NCBI GenBank assembly: GCA_944383765.1 | Contig: CALWQT010000011.1 | Span: 1-64,000, forward strand | Length of the DNA stretch: 64,000 nt | Source: an uncultured Lachnospiraceae bacterium | GTDB taxonomy: Bacteria; Bacillota; Clostridia; Lachnospirales; Lachnospiraceae | Reading direction: 5' to 3' | In this document: piece by piece, positions 26,574 through 35,682 of the stretch | Position numbering within the stretch: the stretch's first letter is position 1 | Layout: every line of letters begins with the position of its first letter | Made by a program: the position numbers and the translations under genes | Notes under the pieces: generated by a model | Databases searched by the model: none | Told to the model about the DNA's origin: nothing | The model's input: the letters and a program-made list of their open reading frames with translations, nothing else

Positions 26574-27524
26574 TTATGCTGCCTCTCCTCTCTCTGCTTC
26601 TGCAATGGCCTTTTTAATCTTGCTGTTCTTCTTATGCTGTTCATGGGCAGAATAGATAATGATTCCGGCGATAGAAACCACATAAGGAATCGCCATTACC
26701 ATATCCACCGGGAAATTATTGATCTGAAGCACATTGGCAACTGCATTTGCGGTACCAAAAAGCAGAGATGCCAGCATGGCTCCAATAGGATTTCCACGGC
26801 CCATAGCATCAGCAGCCACACCGATAAATCCACGACCACCGGTCATATTAGTAATAAATACTGACATATTACCCATGGACATATACATTCCGCCTAAAGC
26901 TGAGAAGAAACCGGAAAATGCCAGGGCAATCAGTTTGATCTTAGCCGGATTTTCACCTACAGACTTTGCTGCACTGGAATTTTCACCTACAGCCCGGATC
27001 CGAAGTCCTAAAGGAGTACGGTACATCAGGTACCAGGTAAAAATAACTGATAAAAATGCTATATAGGTAAATCCATTATGACCGGAAATGATCTGTCCCA
27101 GAATCGGAATATCTTTGATCACAGGAATATCCCAGTTTCCTACTGCAAGACTCTTTACCAGAGAGGAAGAACCTTTATCACCGGTAAACGCATACAGGAT
27201 CATAACCGTAGCTCCTCTGGTAAAGGTATTGATTGCCACACCGGTAAGGATCAGATTCGTATTCATCATAATATGGAAATATCCCATAAAAATTCCCATC
27301 ACAACACCCATGACCAGTCCGCAGAAAATAGCCAGCGGCAGGTTCTGGGTAAATGCGCTGACCAGCACACCGGTAAGCGCTGACATCAGCATGGTACTGT
27401 CAATGGTAATATTGGTCACTCCGCCTTTTCTGGCGATCAAAGACGCCATGGCCGCGAAGATCAGCGGCGTAGATACGCGGATAATGGTATAGAAAAATTC
27501 AGCACTGAGAAAACTGCTTAACAT
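26574..27524 (-). CDS. Nucleoside ABC transporter permease (second)
   Basis: The 316-residue membrane protein has eight to ten hydrophobic segments and the BPD_transp_2 features NRTPLGLRIRAVGENSSAA-like loop (RTPLGLRIRAVGENSSAAKS) and GGRGFIGVAADAMGRGNP. It pairs with the preceding permease as in the YufP/YufQ or NupBC nucleoside importers. Three bases separate the two permease genes. Short gaps throughout the operon indicate co-transcription. Confidence 0.92.
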   Translation of the reverse strand: MLSSFLSAEFFYTIIRVSTPLIFAAMASLIARKGGVTNITIDSTMLMSALTGVLVSAFTQNLPLAIFCGLVMGVVMGIFMGYFHIMMNTNLILTGVAINTFTRGATVMILYAFTGDKGSSSLVKSLAVGNWDIPVIKDIPILGQIISGHNGFTYIAFLSVIFTWYLMYRTPLGLRIRAVGENSSAAKSVGENPAKIKLIALAFSGFFSALGGMYMSMGNMSVFITNMTGGRGFIGVAADAMGRGNPIGAMLASLLFGTANAVANVLQINNFPVDMVMAIPYVVSIAGIIIYSAHEQHKKNSKIKKAIAEAERGEAA

Positions 27525-27527
27525 ATC

Positions 27528-28598
27528 TTACGCCTCCTTCTTTTCTTCTGTAGAATATTTTACACGAAGTTTCTGCTGAGTACCTGCCATGAATGCTTTG
27601 GCACCAATAAACAGGATCATGATTGCCTGAATGACCAGCACGATCTCACTTGCCACATCAGAAGTACGGTTCATAATATCTGCACCGGTTCTTACATATC
27701 CTAAGAATAAAGCGGACAACAGGATGTACTGAGGTTTGTAATATGCCAGTGTTGCCACCATGATACCGTCCCATCCCATATTGGTAAGAGAGAACCACGC
27801 AAAACGGGGATTGTGTCCAAACATTTCCACGCCTCCGCCCAGTCCGCTGATGGCACCTCCGATAAACTGAGCCAGCAGACACATACCGAGAACGTTAATT
27901 CCTATATATTTCGCATAGTTGGCATTGATTCCGATCAGCCGGATACGGTATCCCCATTTAGTCTTATATAAGAAAAACCAGGTCAGAAATACCATGACCA
28001 GAGCCACGATCAGACTGCCGTTAATCTTTGTTTTCTCCACCAGGGTGGGGAAAAAGGTGTCTTCCGGAAGAAGGTAAGAACCGGAAGAAGATGAATTGAT
28101 ATCCATCAGATAATTACTGAATATGTAATTGCCTACATAGAAAATCACATAGTTAAACAGCAAAGATACTACGAAATCGTCTGCGCCGTATTTCACGTTT
28201 ACAATAATCGGAAGCAGCGCCAGAAGTCCGCAGACAATAATGACTGCTACCAGGGAAGTAACCGTAAGAGCCTTTCCGCTGACTAAAGTAAATTTTAACG
28301 CCATCAGGGCGCCGAACAGACCGCCGAAATAGTAGCAGCCTTCTCCGGAAAGTGTTCTCTTTCCGGTTGCCCAAAGCACACATACTCCAAGGCCCACAAA
28401 AATAAGGGGTACTGTATTTTCCACCAGATTTCCGATACGGCGGATATTACTAAACGGTCCCAGCAGGAAAGAATGCAGAGCTTCCAGTGGTTCATCACTG
28501 ATACATACGATAATGATCAGGGCTACCACCATAGCAATCAGGATTGCCAGGAATGTTTTAATGAAGGAAAATATCAAATCCAGCTTTTTATTACTCAT
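27528..28598 (-). CDS. Nucleoside ABC transporter permease (first)
   Basis: The 356-residue membrane protein has an N-terminal hydrophobic segment and about eight more. The coupling loop TKWGYRIRLIGINANYAKYIGIN and AISGLGGGVEMFGHNPRF are typical of BmpA-associated YufP-like permeases. Its start overlaps the ATPase stop by eight bases. Confidence 0.91.
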   Translation of the reverse strand: MSNKKLDLIFSFIKTFLAILIAMVVALIIIVCISDEPLEALHSFLLGPFSNIRRIGNLVENTVPLIFVGLGVCVLWATGKRTLSGEGCYYFGGLFGALMALKFTLVSGKALTVTSLVAVIIVCGLLALLPIIVNVKYGADDFVVSLLFNYVIFYVGNYIFSNYLMDINSSSSGSYLLPEDTFFPTLVEKTKINGSLIVALVMVFLTWFFLYKTKWGYRIRLIGINANYAKYIGINVLGMCLLAQFIGGAISGLGGGVEMFGHNPRFAWFSLTNMGWDGIMVATLAYYKPQYILLSALFLGYVRTGADIMNRTSDVASEIVLVIQAIMILFIGAKAFMAGTQQKLRVKYSTEEKKEA

Positions 28599-30162
28599 GA
28601 AATGCCTCCTTAATCTCCTCAGGTGTCTGTTTCTTAATACCCAGCATATACTCGCCCAGCTGTTCCTCCGTTACCCCGTCCAGGCTCCTGAAGAATGCTA
28701 CGATCTCGCCTTCATACATAACAAACAGAGAATCGCTCAGTTCCCTGATTTCCGCCAGGTCAGCAGAATTGACCAGAATTGCCGTTCCTGCATCTCTAAG
28801 TTCAAAAATCTTCTGATGGATAAATTTTGTAGCTCCGATATCAATACCTCTGGACGGCTGGTCAATAATGATCAGCTCCCTGGGCATGGAAAGTTCTCTC
28901 GCCACTACTACTTTCTGGATATTTCCACCGGAAAGCATATTTACCAGCTGTTTTTCATTATCACATTTAATGGTAAACTCTTTGATCAGTTCCTTTGCCG
29001 TTTTCACAAAGTTCTTTTCTTTCAGCACTCCTGCTTTGGAAAACTCTTCATAATCCATACGGTTTGCCAGCAGATTCTCCTGAATCGTTGCTCCTGAAGC
29101 CACACCGAATAACAGACGGTCCTGGGGAATATAGGCTGTTTTTGCTTTTTCCCTGATATCATAAATGCTCATCTTGGAAACATCATTTCCATTGATAGCC
29201 ACTTTTCCTCTCTGAATCTTTCTTAATCCTGACAGACATTCCAGAAGTTCTCTCTGTCCGTTACCTTCTACTCCGGCAATACCGATAATCTCTCCCTTTC
29301 TTACAGAAAAGTTCACATCGTCAAGCTTCAGTTTTCCTTCTCCGTAACCGTAGGATAAATGCTCTACTTTCAATACGGTTTTTCCAGGAGAAGCCGGCTT
29401 TTTATCCAGATTCATCTTTACTTCATGGCCTACCATCAATCTGGAAATATCCCCTTCCGAAATATCCTTTACCTGATATACGCCCATGCTCCGTCCGTTC
29501 TTCAGGATCGTAATCCGGTCACAGATCTGCTTGATCTCTCTGATTTTATGGGAAATAAAGATAACCGTATGTCCATGTTCCTTCAGAATCAGCAGCTGAC
29601 GAAACAGTTCTTCCGTCTCCTGAGGAGTCAGAACCGCTGTAGGCTCGTCCAGAATCAGAATTTTTGCTCCTCTGTAAAGAGCCTTCAAAATTTCTACCCT
29701 TTGTTTGATTCCCACTGCCAGGTCAGCAATTCTTGCATTGGGATCAATGGGCAGATTATACATCTCTGAGATTTTTTTTGTTTCCTCAATTGCTTTATTA
29801 TGGTCAATAAAAATTCCTTTTCTGGGTTCTTCCCTCAGCACCATATTTTCAGCCACAGTCAGTGACGGAACCAGCATAAATTCCTGGTGTACCATACCAA
29901 TCTTTAATGCGATCGCCTCCGCAGGACTATTAATGGAAACTTCTTTGCCTTCAAACAGGATCTGGCCCTTATCCATTTTTTCAAGTCCGAAAAGCATTTT
30001 CATCAAAGTTGATTTTCCGGCTCCGTTTTCTCCCATCACTGCATGGATTTCCCCATAATTTACGCTGAAATCCACATCTTTGTTGGCCACCACACCGTTG
30101 GAATAAATCTTCGTGATTCCCTTCATTTCAATTGCGGGAACGCTGTGTTCAGCTGTACTCAT
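28591..30162 (-). CDS. Nucleoside ABC transporter ATP-binding protein, double domain
   Basis: The 523-residue protein has two ABC domains. The first has Walker A GENGAGKST, signature LAVGIKQRVEI and Walker B ILILDEPTAVL. The second has GVEGNGQRELL in place of a canonical Walker A and LSGGNIQKVVVAREL with LIIIDQPSRGID, the usual degenerate second half of RbsA/YufO-type ATPases. It drives the two permeases. The gene has its own promoter, separate from the binding-protein gene by a terminator. Confidence 0.94.
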   Translation of the reverse strand: MSTAEHSVPAIEMKGITKIYSNGVVANKDVDFSVNYGEIHAVMGENGAGKSTLMKMLFGLEKMDKGQILFEGKEVSINSPAEAIALKIGMVHQEFMLVPSLTVAENMVLREEPRKGIFIDHNKAIEETKKISEMYNLPIDPNARIADLAVGIKQRVEILKALYRGAKILILDEPTAVLTPQETEELFRQLLILKEHGHTVIFISHKIREIKQICDRITILKNGRSMGVYQVKDISEGDISRLMVGHEVKMNLDKKPASPGKTVLKVEHLSYGYGEGKLKLDDVNFSVRKGEIIGIAGVEGNGQRELLECLSGLRKIQRGKVAINGNDVSKMSIYDIREKAKTAYIPQDRLLFGVASGATIQENLLANRMDYEEFSKAGVLKEKNFVKTAKELIKEFTIKCDNEKQLVNMLSGGNIQKVVVARELSMPRELIIIDQPSRGIDIGATKFIHQKIFELRDAGTAILVNSADLAEIRELSDSLFVMYEGEIVAFFRSLDGVTEEQLGEYMLGIKKQTPEEIKEAFHE

Positions 30163-30229
30163 TTAAAATCCCACCTTCTTTCTCATGTATCTCATATCAT
30201 TGGAACTGTTTCAATATCTTTTCAATTTT

Positions 30230-30284
30230 AGTATAACAATCTTAGTTAATATAGTAAAATACCTGTTTTTTATCTTTTTGATAA
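30230..30284 (-). promoter_or_regulatory. Promoter and upstream dyad of the nucleoside ATPase-permease-hydrolase operon
   Basis: TTTACT (30253-30258), 17-base spacer, TATACT (30230-30235), with the dyad TTATC-N5-GATAA (30270-30284) ending 12 bases upstream of the -35. An almost identical arrangement precedes the binding-protein gene. Confidence 0.65.
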
Positions 30285-30415
30285 AAAATCACTTATCATA
30301 TGTTTTCTGATTTATGCTTTTTTCTATATCTTTCGATTTCTCTTTTTATTCCTTTCAGCATTATTGATAATTTGCTGTTTCGCTTTTTTGTTTTCTATAC
30401 TTTATCTACAAAAAA

Positions 30416-30441
30416 GAGGTCAGGCTATCCAGTCCGACCTC
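30416..30441 (-). terminator. Terminator between nucleoside-binding protein and ATPase genes
   Basis: Minus-strand stem GAGGTCGGACT/AGCCTGACCTC (one mismatch) followed by TTTTTTG. It lies 14 bases past the binding-protein stop and would cut or attenuate read-through, explaining why the ATPase has its own promoter. Confidence 0.75.
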
Positions 30442-30454
30442 TCTGTTTGTCTAT

Positions 30455-31603
30455 TTACTGTACTGTATTGATCTTTGCTTCGATATCTTCTGCGCTCATA
30501 CCGATAGCTGTAGAAACTTCGATCTCGCCAGAAGCAATCTTCTGCTCATACTCAGATACTACATTTCTTACATCTTCCGGAACTGTCTGCTCGTAGTACT
30601 CGTTCTTCACCAGTCCTGCGCCATCTTCTGCCACGCCTACAGTTTCCTGAGTTCCGAATGGAAGAGTTCCTTCCTGATACTTGTTAAATGCATTCAGAAC
30701 TGCGTTATCAACTTTCTTCATAACAGATGCAAGGATTCTCTTCTGGATCGTCTCATCACTGGACGCATATTTGGTTGCTACGTCCTGGTCATTTCCGATC
30801 GCCCATACTTCTCTGTCTCTTGCTGCCTCATATACGCCTGCGCCTGCATTTCCACAAGCCGGGAATACTACGTCAGCGCCATCAGAAATCTGTGCCAGAG
30901 CCAGCTCTTTTGCCAAAGTTGCATCATTATAATCGTTTGTCCAAGCTACTGCAACTTTAATATCAGGATTTACTGCCTGAGCGCCTTCCATATAACCAAT
31001 CAGGAAATCATAGATGGTAGGAATCTTGGTAGCGCCTACAAATCCGATATAATTGCTTTCTGTCATGCTTGCTGCCACAACGCCTGCCATATAACCTGCT
31101 TCATTCTGATGGAAATCCATGGAATATACATTCGGCATGTCCACAGTATCAAAATCAAGAGCAACGTCATAGCAGATGAAAGGAATTTCCGGATATTCCG
31201 GAGCTACTGTCTGAATGGTATCCTTCATCAGAGATCCTCCGGTGATTACCATATCATAACCTTCCTCACACAGGTCCATCATCGCTGCTTCCCACTTTGC
31301 AGAATCGGTTACACCAGTACCCAGTTCCACGATCTTCAGTTCTGCACCGGTATCTGCTGCAATCTGCTCGGCTGCACGGCATGCCAGATCATGGGTTCCA
31401 CCGTCTCCTCTTACATTAGGAAGCACGATAACCAGATCTTCTATGGTTTTCACCTCAGCAGCTGTTTCCTCAGCCTCTGCTGCTTCTGTTTCTGTTCCTG
31501 CCGCCTCTGTTCCTGTTGCTGTAGTCTCTTCTTTGGAACCGCCACAGGCTGCCAGTGAAACTACCATACTTGCTCCGAGCAATAATGCCAGACTTTTTTT
31601 CAT
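30455..31603 (-). CDS. BMP family nucleoside-binding lipoprotein
   Basis: The 382-residue protein has a lipoprotein signal with lipobox SLAAC, an Ala/Glu/Thr-rich linker, and the BMP (PnrA/BmpA) fold: GDGGTHDLACRAAEQIA, FICYDVALDFDTVD, GFVGATKIPTIYDFLIGY and VVFPACGNAGAGVYEAA. BMP lipoproteins bind purine nucleosides outside the membrane and hand them to the ABC importer encoded downstream. Normal length. Confidence 0.94.
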   Translation of the reverse strand: MKKSLALLLGASMVVSLAACGGSKEETTATGTEAAGTETEAAEAEETAAEVKTIEDLVIVLPNVRGDGGTHDLACRAAEQIAADTGAELKIVELGTGVTDSAKWEAAMMDLCEEGYDMVITGGSLMKDTIQTVAPEYPEIPFICYDVALDFDTVDMPNVYSMDFHQNEAGYMAGVVAASMTESNYIGFVGATKIPTIYDFLIGYMEGAQAVNPDIKVAVAWTNDYNDATLAKELALAQISDGADVVFPACGNAGAGVYEAARDREVWAIGNDQDVATKYASSDETIQKRILASVMKKVDNAVLNAFNKYQEGTLPFGTQETVGVAEDGAGLVKNEYYEQTVPEDVRNVVSEYEQKIASGEIEVSTAIGMSAEDIEAKINTVQ

Positions 31604-31658
31604 AATCTCTTATTCTCCCTTCTGAAAAATATGAAAAACACTGTAATATGTCACTGTC

Positions 31659-31713
31659 ATTATAGCAAGTTTGACTAATATAGTAAAATACTAGTTTATT
31701 ATCTTTTTGATAA
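31659..31713 (-). promoter_or_regulatory. Promoter and upstream dyad of the nucleoside-binding protein gene
   Basis: TTTACT (31682-31687), 17-base spacer, TATAAT (31659-31664), and the dyad TTATC-N5-GATAA (31699-31713) ending 12 bases upstream of the -35. Spacing and sequence match the second promoter at 30230-30284. Confidence 0.68.
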
Positions 31714-31724
31714 GTATTCTATTA

Positions 31725-32633
31725 TCATGTCTTTTTTGTTTTGTCTATTTTTTCTAAAACCATACCTTTAAACTTGGGAATACCGGAAACAGAAATTGCA
31801 TTCGTAGGGCAGACAGCTCTGCAATCTCCGCAGCGGATACACTCAACGCTGTTTGGCTTCTTCCATACTTCAATATCCATGCCGCAGGCTGTATGGCATG
31901 CTCCACAATGAATACACGCTTCCTGATCCACTTTCATTCTATAATATGCAATGGGATTAAACCAGCCATATATAGCACCAAGAGGGCACAGATATTTGCA
32001 AAAAGGCCGGTAATATCTCACAGACAATACCAGAATCAGGATCAGCAAAAACATCTTCCATGAAAACAGCCAGCCAATTGCGGCCCTGAGACCTGGATTG
32101 ACCGTAATCAGAGGAATCCCTCCAAGCAGGGTTCCACTGGGACATATGTATTTGCAGAACCAAGGATCTCCTGTTCCTGTGACCGTCACTGCCACTGTCA
32201 TGGGAAGAATGATCACAAATAACCCAAGCACCAGGTATTTGAAATAAATCAGCTTCCGGTGGCCTGGCAGATTTTTTTTCTTTCTGCCCACAGGAATTTT
32301 ATGAAGCAGGTCCTGAACCAGCCCAAAGGGACAGAGCCAGCCGCAGATAAAACGCCCCAATAATGTTCCAAACAGAATCAGAAATCCAAATACATAACAG
32401 GAAATCTTAAATTTCCCACTGTCCAGAACCGCCTGCAGCGCCCCTATGGGACAGGCTCCCAATGCCCCTGGACAGGAATAACAGTTCAATCCAGGCACAC
32501 ACAGAGCCTTCGTTTTTCCCCGATATATTTTTCCTTCCAAAAAACCCACAGCATATCCATTGGTCAGTGCAAACCAGGCCGCCTGAAACCAATGGCGATA
32601 ACTATGTCTCTTATTCTCTCTACCCAATTCCAA
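31725..32633 (-). CDS. 4Fe-4S membrane protein, NapH/YccM-like
   Basis: The 302-residue protein has about five transmembrane segments, the CGWLCPFG and CKYLCPLG cysteine motifs that define the NapH/CcoG-type group, plus [16 protein letters not shown] and two C-terminal ferredoxin clusters ([12 protein letters not shown] and [12 protein letters not shown]). It would move electrons across the membrane. The start is a TTG overlapping the preceding stop, with GGAG five bases before it. Together with the CXXC peptide and TlpA genes it forms a redox cassette. Confidence 0.88.
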   Translation of the reverse strand: MELGRENKRHSYRHWFQAAWFALTNGYAVGFLEGKIYRGKTKALCVPGLNCYSCPGALGACPIGALQAVLDSGKFKISCYVFGFLILFGTLLGRFICGWLCPFGLVQDLLHKIPVGRKKKNLPGHRKLIYFKYLVLGLFVIILPMTVAVTVTGTGDPWFCKYICPSGTLLGGIPLITVNPGLRAAIGWLFSWKMFLLILILVLSVRYYRPFCKYLCPLGAIYGWFNPIAYYRMKVDQEACIHCGACHTACGMDIEVWKKPNSVECIRCGDCRAVCPTNAISVSGIPKFKGMVLEKIDKTKKT

Positions 32634-32775
32634 TACACTCCATACAAATATTTGCCGCTTTCGTCAATACTGTCCGCACCTCTCCTCTGGCTGTACCTGC
32701 GGCCAGAAGACAGACTGCAGCCCCGACTAACAGCAGCCTGACTGCTGCCCTCGCTTTTTTTCCTGTTTTTTCCAT
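32620..32775 (-). CDS. Small CXXC-motif membrane peptide (CD1871A-like)
   Basis: A 51-residue protein with one transmembrane helix (about residues 11-30) and the C-terminal signature [11 protein letters not shown] carrying a CMEC pair. It matches the family annotated as CD1871A-type CXXC proteins, which sits between TlpA and Fe-S proteins in clostridia. Start MEKTGKK has AGGGAG six bases upstream and is one base after the tlpA-like stop. It may relay electrons or receive an Fe-S cluster; no function is established to my knowledge. Confidence 0.82.
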   Translation of the reverse strand: MEKTGKKARAAVRLLLVGAAVCLLAAGTARGEVRTVLTKAANICMECIGIG

Positions 32776-32776
32776 C

Positions 32777-33346
32777 CTATTCTCCCTGCTGTACTTCCGC
32801 CAGCTTTTCATCGATCACTTCTATCCAGCCATCTTTATCATTCGCACCCATAATAGCAAGTCCCAGCTGTCTCCCGTTTTGGTCCACAAAAATAGTAGTC
32901 GGCACAGCCGTTACCCGGGGCATAAGGTCCGTAAAAATTTCCCCGGTAGGAAGGATATGGAGATAATCTGCACCTGTTTCCTGAATATCTGCCTGGGCTT
33001 CCTGTACAACGTCATTCAGCACATTTCCGTCCAGATCCACAGCATCCGAACAGATTCCCACGATCTGAAATCCCTTATCCTCATATTCCTCTGCGATCTC
33101 ACCAAGCTCCGGCATTTCTTCCAGACACGGACCACAGAAAGTTCCCCATATATTGATCATTGTCACATCATAATCCGCAAAAATATCCTGCGTAACTTCA
33201 TTTCCTTCCAGGTCCTGAGCCGTAAACGATTCAAACACAGTTACCTGATTTGAAGATTTCTCCTCCTGTTCCTGCCCGCAGCCTGTTCCCATCATCAAAA
33301 CTCCAGCCATACCTGCTGCAATCCATATTTTAGTTATTTTTTTCAT
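32777..33346 (-). CDS. TlpA-like thiol-disulfide oxidoreductase lipoprotein
   Basis: The 189-residue protein has a lipoprotein signal (lipobox MGTGC) and a thioredoxin fold with the active site [12 protein letters not shown] and the cis-Pro segment TAVPTTIF. TlpA/ResA-type proteins exchange disulfides outside the membrane. Its start overlaps the upstream exonuclease gene by 17 bases; downstream partners are the CXXC peptide and the Fe-S membrane protein. Confidence 0.92.
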   Translation of the reverse strand: MKKITKIWIAAGMAGVLMMGTGCGQEQEEKSSNQVTVFESFTAQDLEGNEVTQDIFADYDVTMINIWGTFCGPCLEEMPELGEIAEEYEDKGFQIVGICSDAVDLDGNVLNDVVQEAQADIQETGADYLHILPTGEIFTDLMPRVTAVPTTIFVDQNGRQLGLAIMGANDKDGWIEVIDEKLAEVQQGE

Positions 33347-34334
33347 TCATTTCTCCCTTTCTTTTCTTTTTTTCCAGTCTTCTCTGCCGGTTTTTTTCAC
33401 TTCTTTTCTTTCTGGATTCTTCTTTCTTTGCACTGATTTCCTCTGCGCCCGCCTCATCTACCGGTTTTACGGTTTTCACAGCAAAAACCTGTCCGTTTTC
33501 TGTCTTTTTCATGCGGATCTTTCCCTTATACAGTCCATGTTCCTGACAACTGGCAAGGCAAAGATATGCCCGCTGGCCAGAAGGAAACCATCGTATTTTT
33601 TTCCTCATGGTCTTCCGGCATTCACAGCATACCATATCGGCTACTTTCCTGTCAGCAATGGCTTCTTCTTTCGTATCAAAAGCCCTGGAAACATATTTAT
33701 CATATCTGGGGAATTTTAAAAAAATCTCTTCCTTCCTATTATGAGGCAGGCGGTAATAATCAATGGAAAAATAAGGTCCTGCTTTTTGCCAGTCCAGACA
33801 TTTCATCACCTTTGCTGTATAACAGGCATCATCAAATGCCTGGTGAAACGGCCTATCTTCCTGTATTTCCAGTTCCTTTACCGCTGTATCCAGGGAAACC
33901 CTTTCCTTTCCCTGTTCTCTGCACAAGGCATATAACTTCTGGATATCGTAATACAGAAGAGGAAATGAAAAAGGAGATTCCATTCCATAAAAAGCCATAT
34001 TTCTCTGAAGCTCTGTCAGGTCCATGGAACCCCAGGTACAAAAAACTGCCTGTTCTCCGCACCAGGATTCAAACGCTCTCACCGCTTCCGGAAATAGAAT
34101 ACCTTTTTCCATCAGTTCTTCCATACTCCTGTGTACCACTTCTGAAATCTTAAAGTGAAGTTCCCTGTACACCTGAGGCTTGATCAGACAGCGAAAATCC
34201 GAAACCTTTTCCATCTGTTCATTTAATTTTACAGCCCCGATTTCGATCACTTCAAAGGGCATAGCTCCCACAGAAGTATCTTTCCCATAAGGGCTTTGAT
34301 TCCATTCCAAATCAAATACAATATATTCTTTCAT
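33330..34334 (-). CDS. DEDDh 3'-5' exonuclease-domain protein
   Basis: From ATG 34334 the protein has 334 residues. Exonuclease motifs are YIVFDLEWN (Asp and Glu), the middle FCTWGSMDL and the terminal HQAFDDACYTA of the DEDDh class, within residues 1-180. A Cys-rich segment follows (CCECRKTM then YLCLASCQEHG), perhaps a zinc site, and a very basic tail. It resembles KapD/ERI-like exonucleases rather than DnaQ. The -10 box lies only ten bases before the chosen ATG and no ribosome site is visible, so the mRNA may be leaderless; an ATG 22 codons upstream lies before the promoter. Confidence 0.83.
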   Translation of the reverse strand: MKEYIVFDLEWNQSPYGKDTSVGAMPFEVIEIGAVKLNEQMEKVSDFRCLIKPQVYRELHFKISEVVHRSMEELMEKGILFPEAVRAFESWCGEQAVFCTWGSMDLTELQRNMAFYGMESPFSFPLLYYDIQKLYALCREQGKERVSLDTAVKELEIQEDRPFHQAFDDACYTAKVMKCLDWQKAGPYFSIDYYRLPHNRKEEIFLKFPRYDKYVSRAFDTKEEAIADRKVADMVCCECRKTMRKKIRWFPSGQRAYLCLASCQEHGLYKGKIRMKKTENGQVFAVKTVKPVDEAGAEEISAKKEESRKKRSEKNRQRRLEKKKRKGEMNEKNN

Positions 34335-34343
34335 AATGGTTGC

Positions 34344-34372
34344 ATTATATAACAGATCAGATTGAAAAACAA
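34344..34372 (-). promoter_or_regulatory. Promoter of exonuclease-TlpA-Fe-S operon
   Basis: TTGTTT (34367-34372), 17-base spacer, TATAAT (34344-34349) on the minus strand. Expected transcription start is about two to four bases before the ATG at 34334. Confidence 0.6.
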
Positions 34373-34464
34373 GGTCACTCTTTTTACGATATTTTCCCAT
34401 TGACGAATGTATCTTCTTATCAGAAAATAGGAATATCCAAATATACGATTAAAGGAGATCCTAT

Positions 34465-35637
34465 ATGAAAAAAGCAACTTTGCTGGCTTTGTTTTCTTCT
34501 CTTTGTTTTACTCTTACCGGATGCGCCTCTTCCAGATACCATGACCCGGACCTGACAGCTGCCGCTGCCACAATCGCTGTCCAACAGGAAGAAACCGTAC
34601 CGGACAGCACAGAGTCACCATCTGAACCTGGACAGGTGATTTCCCTGACTCCTCAGGCAGAGGAAGAGGAGACTGCTTCCCCTGAACCAGATTCCATTGA
34701 TATCCTGATTGCCGGTGATGTCTTATTTTCCGACCATGTACTGAATGCCTATGAATCTGCAGGAGGCATTTCCGGTGTCCTGGATGAAGGTTTCCGAAAC
34801 GATATTGACTCTGCTGACTTTTTTGCTGTAAATGAAGAATTTCCTTTCAGCAGCCGGGGAACAGCTGCTCCGGACAAACAATATACCTTCCGTCTCCCGG
34901 AAGACAAGGTATCTATTATGAAGGAATTAGGTGTAGATCTTGTCACTCTGGCCAACAACCATACTCTGGACTTCGGCACAGATGCTCTGCTGGATACCTG
35001 TACTACCCTGGATCAGGCAGGTATTCTTCATGTAGGAGCGGGAGCGGATTCAGAATCCGCCAGGAAACCGGCAATTGTGGACATCCAGGGTATTAAAGTC
35101 GGCTTTATCGGAGCTTCCAGAGTCATCCCTGTGGCTTCCTGGACAGCAGGAAAAAATTCTCCCGGACTCTTGACCGCCTATGACACTTCTCTGCTGATCC
35201 AGACGATTCAGGAAACCCGGCCTCTCTGTGACTACCTGATCGTCTATCCCCACTGGGGTGTGGAGCGGGAAGAAATGCCAGTAGACCATCAGAAATCCAT
35301 TGCCCGTCAGTGTATTGATGCCGGCGCTGATTTTGTAATAGGAAGCCACCCTCATGTCCTTCAGGGGCTGGAATATTATAAGGGAAAGCCCATCTCCTAC
35401 AGTATGGGAAACTTTATTTTCGGGAGCAGCATCCCGAAAACCATGCTTTTGAAACTCACTCTGGATACTGATACTCTGGAACCTTCTATTTCTCTGATTC
35501 CAGGGACTTCTGCCGGAGGTTATACCAGAAAACTGACAGAACAGGAACGTATTCAGGAATTTTATCAGTACATAGAAAGTATCTCTTTTGGTATCCAGAT
35601 TGATGAACAGGGCAGAGTATCGGTTCCTGTTTCATAA
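34465..35637 (+). CDS. CapA family lipoprotein (poly-gamma-glutamate synthesis-type metallophosphatase)
   Basis: The 390-residue protein has a lipoprotein signal (lipobox TLTGC) and a Glu/Pro/Ser-rich linker to about residue 72. The PGA_cap domain follows: DILIAGDVLFSD, VTLANNHTLDFG, VYPHWGVE and GSHPHVLQG, the metal-binding residues of the calcineurin-like fold. In Bacillus CapA takes part in polyglutamate capsule export, but many clostridial homologues stand alone as here, with no capB/C nearby. AAAGGAG precedes the ATG. A bidirectional terminator follows. Confidence 0.9.
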   Translation: MKKATLLALFSSLCFTLTGCASSRYHDPDLTAAAATIAVQQEETVPDSTESPSEPGQVISLTPQAEEEETASPEPDSIDILIAGDVLFSDHVLNAYESAGGISGVLDEGFRNDIDSADFFAVNEEFPFSSRGTAAPDKQYTFRLPEDKVSIMKELGVDLVTLANNHTLDFGTDALLDTCTTLDQAGILHVGAGADSESARKPAIVDIQGIKVGFIGASRVIPVASWTAGKNSPGLLTAYDTSLLIQTIQETRPLCDYLIVYPHWGVEREEMPVDHQKSIARQCIDAGADFVIGSHPHVLQGLEYYKGKPISYSMGNFIFGSSIPKTMLLKLTLDTDTLEPSISLIPGTSAGGYTRKLTEQERIQEFYQYIESISFGIQIDEQGRVSVPVS

Positions 35638-35676
35638 AAAAAGCCGAACCCGGAAATCCGGATTCGGCTTTTTTAT
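35634..35676. terminator. Bidirectional terminator between capA-like and APH-like genes
   Basis: AAAAAGCCGAACCCGG pairs with CCGGATTCGGCTTTTTT around a short loop, with T runs on both strands. Confidence 0.88.
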
Positions 35677-35682
35677 CTGGTT

